From Synergistaceae bacterium UBA6101 (GTDB lineage Bacteria > Synergistota > Synergistia > Synergistales > Synergistaceae), in assembly GCA_002428495.1 (NCBI GenBank), contig DIWR01000024.1:1-64000 (forward strand): DNA of 64,000 bases. The letters are read 5' to 3'. Positions 55,075-63,658 of the stretch are shown piece by piece; the first letter of the stretch is position 1; each line of letters starts with the position of its first letter. The notes beneath the pieces were generated by a model. That model was not told the origin of the DNA and made no database searches. It saw only the letters and a program-made list of their open reading frames with translations. The position numbers were made by a program, and so were the translations under genes.

Positions 55075-57161
55075 TTTTCCTTATCCTTCTCTTTTGCTTC
55101 CATATCTTTCACAAGCTCGTTGTATCTTGATTTCCAGTCGTCCTTCTTCTCTTCCTGGCTGTCCCCGCTCAGGGTCTTGTTAGGATCGAGCATATCCTTT
55201 GTTACACCCTCGTTCTTGATCGATTTTTCGTAATCCTCCTGATTCTTCATCAGTGTTCCGATCTCAGCCGGGCTAAGCTGCTGTCCGTCGCTGATTATGC
55301 TGTGCGTCATCCTAGAGGCGGCCTTGGGATCTTCCAGTATGTAAGGAGTCAGTAATATCATGAGGTCGACCTTTTCTCTCTGTTTTTCGCTTGATTTGAA
55401 GAGGTTTCCAATAAGGGGGATGTATGAGAAGAAAGGCACCCTGTGCTTAAGGACCTTTTCTGCCTCCCTTATGAGGCCTCCGATTATTATCGTGTCTCCG
55501 TTGGCAACAAGGACGTTTGTCTTAACTTCCCTTTTTGATGTGACAGGGGTCGGCGAGCCCATCGTGGTCAGGAGGTCCTCGACCCTCTGTTCGATCTCAA
55601 GAGCCACGAGGTTTCCGCTCCTCACATGGGGCGTTACCGACAATATGAGCCCTACGTCTTTGTACTCGTATGTGTTCTGAACAGATCTTGGATTGGTCGT
55701 ATCTGTCAGGGTTCCCTTTATCTGCGGGATGACCTGGCCTACCTGCAGATGGCTCGGCAGGTTGTCGGTGCACATTAGGCGCGGCATCGACAGCACGTTG
55801 ATCGCGTCATACTTGTTAAGCATCTTTACATATGTGTATATGAGCGCTTTGCCCTCTGTGTTTGTCGTTGTGTACGTATTTCCTGTAACAGGGTTCGTAT
55901 ATATTTCCTCAGTTGTGATCAGCTTGTCGTAAAGGTCGATTATCTCACCCGGGACCGTCGCGCTGCCCATCTGAACGTTGCCCGCTATCACAGCGTCACC
56001 TGTTATGCCGCCTCCCCAGGCCGCCCAGTCTATGCCGGCGCTGTTGAGCTTGTTCAGGTTGACTTCTGCTATCAGGCCTCGCAGCAGCACCTGCTTTGGC
56101 TGGATGTCGAGCTGGACCAGTATCTCCTTGAGCGAGCCGAACTGTTCATGTGAGGCAGTGAATACCAGGCTGTTTGTCGGGAGGTCCGGGACCACCGAGG
56201 AAGGTATCGCTCCTTTGGGATCGGGGGAAAGTTTGGCCGCAGTCGCAAGGATACTGTTCATCTGTTCAGCTACGACTTTTGCATCGGCGTTCTTTAGGCG
56301 GTATACATGGAAGTTCTCAGCGCGCGAAGGTACGTCGAGAATTTTTAATATCCTTTCGGACTCCAGAAGGGCCTGGTTGCTTCCAATAAGCACGACACGC
56401 CTTGTCCTCTCGTCCCCTACTGCAAGAATACCCGAAAGCTTGGATGAAGTGTCTTTGGACATAACATTGAGCTGAGATTCCACGATCTTTGGATTGGCAT
56501 GGGTAAGGGTGAAAGCCTTGATGCTCCTTACGCTGTCCTGGGCGTCAAGGGCTCTTATCACGCTTACAGAACGGTTCAAAGCCGAGGCCTTCCCTGTAAG
56601 CAGGACGGCATTTCCATTTTCAAGGGGTGTGATGTTTATGTCCGGCACTGCGGATCTGAGCGGTTCCATTATGTAACCTGCCTTTACATGGCGCAGAGGT
56701 ACTACCTGGACGGTCAGGGATTCACCGGGAGCTATGCTGCGGTCGCCCTTTATCACGGTGTTGTTTAATGTCGGTCCGGAGCTTGCAGGCAGTACCTTTG
56801 AATACCCGCCCATGTTCTGTATCGAAAGGTTGTTCATCTCAAGCACAGAGAGCATTACCTCCCTTGCCTCCCTTAACGAGATGGACTTTGGCGAAACGAC
56901 AGAGACCTTTCCTCCGACAGCTGGATCCACCACGATATTTTCATTCAGAAGTTCTGACATGAACCTCAGGAACTTGCTGATCTCGAGATTGCTGAAATTT
57001 AGCTGTACATTGTTTGACTGCCGCATCTGGCGGGCTGCCGTAACGAGATTCTGTTCCTCGTCCGGATTTTCCTGTGTCTGAGCATATGTGCATCCGGGTG
57101 ATGAAGAGATAATAAATAAAAGGATAAAGATGAAGGATAATAATTTGGTTTTCCTGAACAT
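55071..57161 (-). CDS. gspD: Type II secretion secretin GspD
   Basis: The 696-residue secretin forms the outer-membrane channel. It has a signal peptide, N0-N3 periplasmic domains (about residues 55-330) and the secretin core with VLSMPRLMCTDN and KTNVLVANGDTIIIGGLI, and a charged C-terminal tail. The signal peptide ends SSSPGCTYAQ: the cysteine could be lipidated, making a self-piloting secretin, or cleavage may fall before QTQE. The N-terminus suggests a distinct subgroup. A 152-base gap separates it from gspI. Confidence 0.95.
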   Translation of the reverse strand: MFRKTKLLSFIFILLFIISSSPGCTYAQTQENPDEEQNLVTAARQMRQSNNVQLNFSNLEISKFLRFMSELLNENIVVDPAVGGKVSVVSPKSISLREAREVMLSVLEMNNLSIQNMGGYSKVLPASSGPTLNNTVIKGDRSIAPGESLTVQVVPLRHVKAGYIMEPLRSAVPDINITPLENGNAVLLTGKASALNRSVSVIRALDAQDSVRSIKAFTLTHANPKIVESQLNVMSKDTSSKLSGILAVGDERTRRVVLIGSNQALLESERILKILDVPSRAENFHVYRLKNADAKVVAEQMNSILATAAKLSPDPKGAIPSSVVPDLPTNSLVFTASHEQFGSLKEILVQLDIQPKQVLLRGLIAEVNLNKLNSAGIDWAAWGGGITGDAVIAGNVQMGSATVPGEIIDLYDKLITTEEIYTNPVTGNTYTTTNTEGKALIYTYVKMLNKYDAINVLSMPRLMCTDNLPSHLQVGQVIPQIKGTLTDTTNPRSVQNTYEYKDVGLILSVTPHVRSGNLVALEIEQRVEDLLTTMGSPTPVTSKREVKTNVLVANGDTIIIGGLIREAEKVLKHRVPFFSYIPLIGNLFKSSEKQREKVDLMILLTPYILEDPKAASRMTHSIISDGQQLSPAEIGTLMKNQEDYEKSIKNEGVTKDMLDPNKTLSGDSQEEKKDDWKSRYNELVKDMEAKEKDKEK

Positions 57162-57262
57162 GTCAGATCTCTCCCCGGCTGCTAGTATGAATAATGTGTA
57201 AACATTATATGGCTGGTTTGATGCTGTGATTTGTTTTGTCCTTCCTGTAGCGTCTTCCTTTT

Positions 57263-57281
57263 TTTACAGGCTGCCTGTAAA
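57263..57281. repeat. Inverted repeat upstream of gspD
   Basis: TTTACAGG (57263-57270) and CCTGTAAA (57274-57281) form an 8-base palindrome around CTG in the 152-base gap between gspI and gspD. It may be an operator or a stability element of the transcript. A TATAAT-like -10 box lies nearby on the reverse strand, without a clear -35. Confidence 0.4.
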
Positions 57282-57313
57282 GTATGTCCGATAGCGGCGA
57301 TAATTATCCAGGA

Positions 57314-57712
57314 TCAGTCATATGGCATATATATGATGATATTCCGCTCATCTCTTGTGTTGTTGACCTTGATCTTTTTCCATCTCATATCTTCTTTGAT
57401 GACGATCATCTCTGTCTGTTCCCGGCCGGAAAAGTCAAGTTTTCCAAAATCCTCGCCGAACATTTCCCTTGCACCGTCAGAGGTCTCCCATATTATATCG
57501 CCGCGTTTGCCTGACGTCTGTAATGTTCCCAGCATTATACCTGTCCTGATAGCCTTTGCCTCTTCTGTCAGCGTGATCTCGGCCTTTGCTCCGCGGAGTC
57601 CTTCCTGTCCAAGCATAACAAGTTTTATTGCTGCGGTCGCGGTCAGGGCGAGTATAACTACAGCCACCATGACTTCAACTAATGTGAAGGCAGGTTTCCT
57701 TTTGATGTTCAT
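57314..57712 (-). CDS. gspI: Type II secretion minor pseudopilin GspI-like
   Basis: The 132-residue pseudopilin has the leader KRKPA followed by FTLVEVMVAVVILALT. The residue before the cleavage point is Ala rather than the usual Gly; Glu5 is present. The short globular part and its place between gspC and gspD fit GspI, but the assignment within the minor pseudopilins is inferred. It overlaps gspC by four bases. The next gene, gspD, starts after a 152-base gap. Confidence 0.75.
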   Translation of the reverse strand: MNIKRKPAFTLVEVMVAVVILALTATAAIKLVMLGQEGLRGAKAEITLTEEAKAIRTGIMLGTLQTSGKRGDIIWETSDGAREMFGEDFGKLDFSGREQTEMIVIKEDMRWKKIKVNNTRDERNIIIYMPYD

Positions 57713-58683
57713 TTTACCTGATATTTTAATTCCAGAGGTTTGCCGGACCTTTCGACCTTCACGTCAAACCTTGTGCCGGACATCATTGAATTGACAGCGT
57801 TCGTCGCATCACTGAGATTGGATATCTCAACTCCGTTTATGGCTTTTATGATATCGTCCTTCTGGACCCCGACAAGCCCCAGAACGCTGTCAGCGTCTAT
57901 CCTGGCCAGCTGCATGCCACCGCCCTCGGCAGGGACCATCCTCATCTTGGCGATCTCGTCATAAGGGTTCATCAGCAGCTTGTCCACCAGTTCCCTGGGG
58001 ACTATTCCCTCTACCCCTTCTGATGCAGGCTCTATCCCGGGATGCGCCTCTTTGGGAGGAGCCTTTTTAGGGGGAGTGTTCCTTGGCTGAGGTCGGACTG
58101 AAACCCTTTGCGGCGGTGTCATGTTGCCGGTAGAGATGTTCATAAACAGAATATGTTCCTGATCACCCTTAAGAAGGGTGACCTCCAGGTATTTGACATT
58201 GTCCAGCCTGTAACCGTTGATCTCCTCGCCTTTCAATATGAAACGAGTTGAGGCGCTGTCGCGGACCCATGCCCCGATGCCGGGCAGCGTTCCAGCAAGG
58301 CTCATCTCTTTGATCTGTGATGATCGGCTGCCCGAACTGCCTTTGCCGTTATTCGGCATAAACACACCCATTGGATTCAAATCAGAAAAATCCCGGTAGG
58401 GGTCAGCATTAACAGAGTGGACAAGTGAAGGAGCTCTTTTAGATACCGCAGATGCAAGATCATATTTTGCCTCAATCGATCTGTTGAGCAAGGAAAATTC
58501 AATGAAAAAACATATAACTGATGCGATGATGAGGCCTGCAAAAAATGATACGGCAGGAAGAACTATGTTCTTTGACTGCCTTTTACCGTCAGAGGGATAT
58601 CCATTTCTGAACAGCTCGCACATATCATTTTTATACTCGGAAAAAAGGGATCTAAGGTCTTCTTTCACCTTGATATCCTCCAT
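57709..58683 (-). CDS. gspC: Type II secretion protein GspC-like, with PDZ domain
   Basis: The 324-residue protein has a cytoplasmic N-terminus, one membrane span (about residues 44-64), a homology region resembling GspC (SLAGTLPGIGAWVRDS...RFILKGEEINGYRL), a proline-rich linker and a C-terminal PDZ domain (VGVQKDDIIKAINGVEI). In known systems GspC links the inner platform to the GspD secretin. It overlaps gspI by four bases and gspN by 19. The call rests on domain order. Confidence 0.85.
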   Translation of the reverse strand: MEDIKVKEDLRSLFSEYKNDMCELFRNGYPSDGKRQSKNIVLPAVSFFAGLIIASVICFFIEFSLLNRSIEAKYDLASAVSKRAPSLVHSVNADPYRDFSDLNPMGVFMPNNGKGSSGSRSSQIKEMSLAGTLPGIGAWVRDSASTRFILKGEEINGYRLDNVKYLEVTLLKGDQEHILFMNISTGNMTPPQRVSVRPQPRNTPPKKAPPKEAHPGIEPASEGVEGIVPRELVDKLLMNPYDEIAKMRMVPAEGGGMQLARIDADSVLGLVGVQKDDIIKAINGVEISNLSDATNAVNSMMSGTRFDVKVERSGKPLELKYQVK

Positions 58684-59264
58684 TCTCCGGGGCTGATCTT
58701 TGTCAGAGGGAGCACCTGCATATTGCTTAGCATCTGAAGCGCCCTGTCAAACTCATGGGGGAAACGGGCAGTCAGATCAGCGGCCACTATCTTACCAGTA
58801 TCCGTTGAAATATTTATGAAGCCCTTTGCCGATACGTCTCCGGCAAGAGTAAGGTCATCGAGATATAGGGTCTCTCCGTCGGATATGATGTTTGCCGTTC
58901 CGGAGGTCCATATGAGTTTCTGCCTTGTTAATGTTGTGATCTCACCCCTGCCAAAGGACAGAGTCCCGGTTTTGGAGGCTGATATCAGAGACCTTATGAA
59001 CATCGGGTCCACTCTGGCTTCGCTGACTTTGATCGACACAGCGGGCATATCGGCTGTGAAGCCTCTGCAGATGAATTCCCTGTCCAGAAAACCCTCAGTA
59101 TAAATATTTTGGAATGAGAGGAAAATGTTTTTTTCTGAAGCTGCCGCGGCTGCCTTGCTCGCGGCATACTCTGCAGATGAGTCCCATGGGAAAAAGAGGA
59201 CCAGCCCTGCAATAAGGCCGCACAGTCCTGCAAAAAAGATCTTAAGAGGTTTAGAAAGAGCCAT
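58665..59264 (-). CDS. gspN: Type II secretion protein GspN-like
   Basis: The 199-residue protein has one N-terminal membrane span (KIFFAGLCGLIAGLVLFF) ending in the PWD motif of the GspN family and a beta-rich periplasmic part (LSFGRGEITT, TLYLDDLTLAGDVSAKG). GspN is an accessory component whose role is unclear. The position between gspM and gspC supports the assignment; it overlaps gspM by 14 bases and gspC by 19. Confidence 0.75.
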   Translation of the reverse strand: MALSKPLKIFFAGLCGLIAGLVLFFPWDSSAEYAASKAAAAASEKNIFLSFQNIYTEGFLDREFICRGFTADMPAVSIKVSEARVDPMFIRSLISASKTGTLSFGRGEITTLTRQKLIWTSGTANIISDGETLYLDDLTLAGDVSAKGFINISTDTGKIVAADLTARFPHEFDRALQMLSNMQVLPLTKISPGEWRISR

Positions 59265-59724
59265 CGCTGTTTGCTCCTATCAGCATTGACGCGTTGATGA
59301 GCCTTCCTTTTTGAGCGGAAGTTATAGCTCTTATATCGGCTGTGTTGACCTGAAGGCCCCTTTCAGAGAGACGCTTCAGGAAAGAGACAAATTCGGCTCC
59401 GTTCAGTTCAGTCATCTGGACAGTAAGCCCCGATGATCCTGAGTTCATCAGCCCCACACGGTCCTTCAGGCCGAGTTCATTTATCGCATCCGTAAGGAGA
59501 GACAAAGGCTCTTTTCCTTTTGCAGAAGTTCGTGAAGGATACGAGTAAAAGGTATTTGCCGCATCAAGGATCTTTCCTGTGTCCGTGACCCTCTCTTTGC
59601 TGCTGTTCAGAATGGCTGAAGCTTCCAGAAAGAAGGCTGTTCCCGCTGTCCAGACTAAAAGAGCAAGCAGTCCGAGGTGTATCAGTTTTTTTGTCTCAGG
59701 CAGTCCCCTTATCTCTTCGATCAT
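59251..59724 (-). CDS. gspM: Type II secretion protein GspM-like
   Basis: The 157-residue protein has a short cytoplasmic N-terminus, one membrane span (LIHLGLLALLVWTAGTAFFL), and a small periplasmic ferredoxin-like domain with ELNGAEFVSFLKRLSERGL, as in GspM/PilO proteins. It overlaps gspL by four bases and presumably binds it. Sequence similarity in this family is low, so the call relies on topology and neighbours. Confidence 0.78.
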   Translation of the reverse strand: MIEEIRGLPETKKLIHLGLLALLVWTAGTAFFLEASAILNSSKERVTDTGKILDAANTFYSYPSRTSAKGKEPLSLLTDAINELGLKDRVGLMNSGSSGLTVQMTELNGAEFVSFLKRLSERGLQVNTADIRAITSAQKGRLINASMLIGANSDGSF

Positions 59725-60941
59725 TTCTGCCCGCTCCCTTCCGAACTCTCAAGATCTATGGAAAAACGCATTCCAGACCCGGGGATCTGTTGGATGTCGG
59801 AGATTTTTGCATTGAAGCCGTTTTTATTCAGGGAATCCCGAAGAGATTCGACTGGACCGCTGCCGGCCGCAGTACCCTGTATCTCAGTGCGCTCAGTTCC
59901 GTATCTGATCGCATCAAGCTTCAGTGAGTCTGTTGAAACAGATGTTTTCCACACGGCTGCGATATTGTCCAGAGTCTGTTCCAGGCTCATGTTCGTTCCG
60001 CTGGCGCCCAGGTTTTTTACCCTTGCTGCGGAAGATGCCAGAGGGCTGTTGGATCTCTCTCCAAAAGCTATCCCGTAAATTTCAAAGGGAACGTCCTCAA
60101 AACGATCACTGTTCAGTATGCTGTAAAAAAAAGCTCCTGCCGAGAGGACAAGAAACAAGAGGCCAAGGAAGGCCGCAGCTCTGGCTGTGCTGAAGGCTGC
60201 GGCGAAAAAAAATTCCAGTTTTCTGGCGCTGTCGGCGCTTTTCGTTGAAAGATCAAGGGAGGCCGAGCCCTTTAATGACCTCAGGGTCTCTCTTCCTGCT
60301 TTTTGGATACTTCTTGCAGAAAGAGATGATCTTTCTGCAAGGATTATATTATCTATCGTGATATCCGCGGATCGTGAGTAATCGACAAACCATTTCTCAA
60401 GGTCATTCACGGAGTTTTCTGCGGAAGGTGTCCATCTGTATAAAAGAGGAGAGCTGTCCTTAAAAAGCATTCCGGAAGTTCCGCTGTCAGCGTTCCATAT
60501 TGCCAGGCCATTACCCCCAGTCTCATGGAACATAGCCAGGGGAGCCGGCCAGAAAGTGATCCCTTCTCCCAGCCTTTCTTCTGTCTCCTCTATTTCGGCC
60601 TTCGAAACGAACCATACAACTCCTTCAGTTCTGTCAGATCCCTGTTCTGTCACCTGGGGTATCATGAGGATGGAATCGTCATCGTTTCCGAGCGCATACT
60701 TGAATGACATCTTCAGGGCATCTCTCACCCTCCCGTTTTTCCCGAAGGGAAAGGAAAAAGGGTGGACTGAGAGCGTCCTGAGCTGAAGGAGCGCGATGGC
60801 CCGTTCGTTCTGTGCGGAAGGCAGGGTCACATTGCGATCGACAAGATCCTCCTCAGTGCAGAAACGGATATTATCATCCATTTTTGCATTGCTCCTCGCA
60901 TTTTGTGATAATGAGTCTCTCAGTTTATTGAAAATTGTCAT
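59721..60941 (-). CDS. gspL: Type II secretion protein GspL-like
   Basis: The 406-residue protein has an actin-like cytoplasmic part (about residues 1-240), one membrane span (AAAFLGLLFLVLSAGAFFYS) and a periplasmic ferredoxin-like domain. This is GspL/PilM-N architecture: the cytoplasmic part binds GspE and the periplasmic part pairs with GspM, encoded immediately after with a four-base overlap. The sequence has diverged, so domain order is the main evidence. Confidence 0.78.
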   Translation of the reverse strand: MTIFNKLRDSLSQNARSNAKMDDNIRFCTEEDLVDRNVTLPSAQNERAIALLQLRTLSVHPFSFPFGKNGRVRDALKMSFKYALGNDDDSILMIPQVTEQGSDRTEGVVWFVSKAEIEETEERLGEGITFWPAPLAMFHETGGNGLAIWNADSGTSGMLFKDSSPLLYRWTPSAENSVNDLEKWFVDYSRSADITIDNIILAERSSLSARSIQKAGRETLRSLKGSASLDLSTKSADSARKLEFFFAAAFSTARAAAFLGLLFLVLSAGAFFYSILNSDRFEDVPFEIYGIAFGERSNSPLASSAARVKNLGASGTNMSLEQTLDNIAAVWKTSVSTDSLKLDAIRYGTERTEIQGTAAGSGPVESLRDSLNKNGFNAKISDIQQIPGSGMRFSIDLESSEGSGQK

Positions 60942-60950
60942 CTGCCTTGC

Positions 60951-61880
60951 CTATTCCTCCCATCGCACCACGCTGCAAGAGTCGTTTTCACGTTTTAGTA
61001 TGATCCTGAAATTCCTTTCCTTTTCATTTCTATATGATACATTGATATTCAGACGAAAATAAGAGCTTTCAAAAGCGATAACATTAGAAAGTTTTGTTAT
61101 GACTTCCACAGGGATGTTCGGGATCTTTTTCATATCATCCAGGCTTCTTATAGGATACATCATCCTTAACGCGGCAAAATTCCGAGCCTGGGCAATGTCG
61201 ATCTTCTTGTCCATTATTGCTATCACCTGTGGTGAAGCGGTGTTGATATTTACCTTTTCTTTTCCGTAAACGGTGAGATATCCTGCCAGTCCTACGGGGA
61301 TGTCCTTTGTACCCCACAGCACCCCGTCATCTATCTCATTTATCAGTCTGAGCTCGGCAAGATCGCTCAGTTCGCGGTTGATGCTGGTATCCCTTTCGCT
61401 TCCTTCCAGCTTTTGGCTGCTGTCGGAGTCAATGAAATCCAAAACTACCGCGGAAAGCCAAGGGAAATCCACATTCTCCCATATTTTATCCCAGGCGTAT
61501 TTGTACTCATTTCTGACTGTTACTTTGTCCGGCAGTAAAATGCCGTTTATAGGTATCCTGTCATCAAGAGGCTCGATGGCAACTTCTACACTGAAACCAT
61601 CTATATCCGACCTCAACTCACTATTATAAGCGTAAAGAGGCTCAGATCGACTGTCATATCCGTTATTATCCTCCGCGATCTTTTTTGATGCATACTTGCA
61701 GGCGATCTCAGCAATGCTCCTGCTTCTGGCTATGAAGCTCAGTGCCTCCGCTCTTTTGATCTCAGTTCTTGCGTACCAGGAAAAAGCAGTCGCCGCAGTA
61801 ATGAGCAATGTGACTGATATCATTACGGGTATGAGGATGAATCCCTCACTCTTTGAGGATCGTCGGCAGCGAATCTTCAT
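60951..61880 (-). CDS. gspK: Type II secretion minor pseudopilin GspK
   Basis: The 309-residue pseudopilin has the leader SSKSEG followed by FILIPVMISVTLLI. Glu5 is replaced by Pro, which fits GspK, the tip subunit that lacks Glu5. The large alpha domain has PLDDRIPINGILL, and VNINTASPQVI is the recurrent GspK motif. It overlaps gspJ by 35 bases. Confidence 0.9.
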   Translation of the reverse strand: MKIRCRRSSKSEGFILIPVMISVTLLITAATAFSWYARTEIKRAEALSFIARSRSIAEIACKYASKKIAEDNNGYDSRSEPLYAYNSELRSDIDGFSVEVAIEPLDDRIPINGILLPDKVTVRNEYKYAWDKIWENVDFPWLSAVVLDFIDSDSSQKLEGSERDTSINRELSDLAELRLINEIDDGVLWGTKDIPVGLAGYLTVYGKEKVNINTASPQVIAIMDKKIDIAQARNFAALRMMYPIRSLDDMKKIPNIPVEVITKLSNVIAFESSYFRLNINVSYRNEKERNFRIILKRENDSCSVVRWEE

Positions 61881-62484
61881 AAACTTGCTTTCTCCCGTTT
61901 AGTGTTATCGTTACTCTCATAGCTTTCGGGATCTCTCCCGTATATTCATCGGACCATGACTCGCCTGACCAGACGGACAACCTTAACCCCTCAGCGTCTT
62001 TGAGCACTATTTTGCCCTCTTCAGGCCTCAGGCTGTCTGTATCCAAAGTCGTTGGCCCCGCCTCTTCGTCGGAACCCTTTGCCGCAGATCTCCATCCCGG
62101 TATTTCCCAACGGTAGAGTCCCGGTTCATATTTATTGAGGCTTGATGAAGATACTATCTTATAAACTATGAGTCCCGGCGCTTTGTTCTCCTTAACAGGA
62201 GCGGCAGACCAGACAAGGAGCCTGTCATCCTCTCTGACAGTCATGCCTTCCTTGTGGACAGTCCGAAAGATTGGGAAAGAATTGCTCACGGCAAAATTTC
62301 TTGTATCGTAAAAGATCCTGTCGGCAGCCTCCATCGCTTTCATGCTTTTGCCCCAGTCCTTCTGGACGGTCTCAAGCGACTCCACCGTGAACACGAGCGG
62401 AGCCAGGGCAGCGACAGCAATAATGCCGACCAGCCCGACTGCGAGGAGTATTTCTATCAATGTGAAGCCCTTCTGTTTTCTCAT
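61846..62484 (-). CDS. gspJ: Type II secretion minor pseudopilin GspJ-like
   Basis: The pseudopilin (212 residues from the ATG at 62484) has MRKQKG followed by FTLIEILLAVGLVGII, a standard leader with Glu5. The larger beta-rich globular domain and position before gspK fit GspJ. The start is uncertain: an ATG at 62526 would add 14 residues, and a purine-rich GGGGAAGGG lies 14 bases before 62484. The 3' end overlaps gspK. Confidence 0.8.
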   Translation of the reverse strand: MRKQKGFTLIEILLAVGLVGIIAVAALAPLVFTVESLETVQKDWGKSMKAMEAADRIFYDTRNFAVSNSFPIFRTVHKEGMTVREDDRLLVWSAAPVKENKAPGLIVYKIVSSSSLNKYEPGLYRWEIPGWRSAAKGSDEEAGPTTLDTDSLRPEEGKIVLKDAEGLRLSVWSGESWSDEYTGEIPKAMRVTITLNGRKQVYEDSLPTILKE

Positions 62485-62653
62485 GTTAGATACTGAAACC
62501 CTTCCCCTATCTTCTGAGACAAACATAGTATAAGATCCTCAGCGGTCTTTTAGAAATTGTTCCGGACAGAAAATACTATACAGCATCAGGCTGAAATTAA
62601 AAATAACGTCAGGATCAGAAATGTACCGGGTGTTCCTGGTAGGAGGCGGATCT

Positions 62654-63424
62654 TTATTTATCCGGGTGAACAGACCTGTAGACCGTGAAAAGAGAAGCCA
62701 GAGCCCCGATAAGGACAAAGCCGGCAAAGATCAGCAGCCCCCCGTTTCTTAGTCCCGCTTCCCTTATCGGGTCGGTCAAAAGACGAAAAGCACCGTAAGC
62801 AAGTATGAAAAGCGGAGCAAGCAGAGTATGGCCGGGAGCTCTCTTTTTTAAAAAGATCATTTCAGCCGCAGTCAGGAAGAGCATTAAACCCAGCATGAAG
62901 GCTGATTCGATCAGAGGATATGGGTATCGGAAAATGGAAGCATGATCATTCGGATAATGAACGGCGAACCAAGGCAGCGGCGGGTCGTCGAGACCGATCC
63001 CGCGGCAGCATCCGTCGAAAAAGCATCCCAGTCTCCATATGGCTATAGCCGCCGCCGCAGGTATCATCGCAGCATCGGCGAAATCATTCCATCTAAGTTT
63101 ATCCCTGTATGATTTATATGCGCCGGCAAGGCCACCGAATAATATCCCGCCGGAAGAGGAAAGCTCGGCAGGGAAAAAACCGCTGAATGATGGGTCATTT
63201 GTAAAAAGCAGGACGGCTTTGCCGAAAAAGTCAAAAAAGAGAGCACCTGCGGCGGCTGCAAAAAAAGTCCACACGATCGCGGCTGTGGCCCCGTTATGCT
63301 CGAGGCCATATTTATTTACGGCCCTGGAGCGTGTCCAGTACATGAAAAGGGAGACAGCAGCAAACCAAAAAAGATAGCTGGTCCTGACAGTTATAAAGCT
63401 GTATTCAAAAAGGATCGGGCGCAT
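62654..63424 (-). CDS. Prolipoprotein diacylglyceryl transferase (Lgt) family protein
   Basis: The 256-residue polytopic membrane protein resembles Lgt, which adds diacylglycerol to lipoprotein cysteines. It has SSGGILFGGLAGA, RLGCFFDGCCRG and a C-terminal FRLLTDPIRE segment. The Lgt motif usually has a His before the Gly pair; here it is Ser, so a paralogue with altered function cannot be excluded. AGGAG lies before the ATG. It is the first gene of the reverse-strand block, 169 bases upstream of gspJ. Confidence 0.75.
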   Translation of the reverse strand: MRPILFEYSFITVRTSYLFWFAAVSLFMYWTRSRAVNKYGLEHNGATAAIVWTFFAAAAGALFFDFFGKAVLLFTNDPSFSGFFPAELSSSGGILFGGLAGAYKSYRDKLRWNDFADAAMIPAAAAIAIWRLGCFFDGCCRGIGLDDPPLPWFAVHYPNDHASIFRYPYPLIESAFMLGLMLFLTAAEMIFLKKRAPGHTLLAPLFILAYGAFRLLTDPIREAGLRNGGLLIFAGFVLIGALASLFTVYRSVHPDK

Positions 63425-63600
63425 CTTATCATCTCCTGCCTGATACCGCTTTAATATATCATTTTTTTACAGATCTAGAAATCGGGATCTTAAAGCAAGA
63501 GGCTGAGCTGTCTAATTATAAGCTAATGCATCCGGAAAAAGATGCCCGGATAATAGTGATAAAACGATATATTTGCTACCGGCCGACTGAGTTTCAAAGT

Positions 63601-63637
63601 AAAAGCGGCTGACTCATATATCCGTCAGCCGCTTTTT
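63601..63637. terminator. Terminator of the TRAP transporter gene
   Basis: A perfect 13-base stem, AAAAGCGGCTGAC (63601-63613) with GTCAGCCGCTTTT (63624-63636), has a 10-base loop. It lies just after the reverse-strand dctM stop, with T-runs usable in both directions. Bases 63425-63600 upstream of the Lgt-like gene hold no other gene. Confidence 0.85.
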
Positions 63638-63658
63638 GCGATAGAGAAGTGATCGTTA

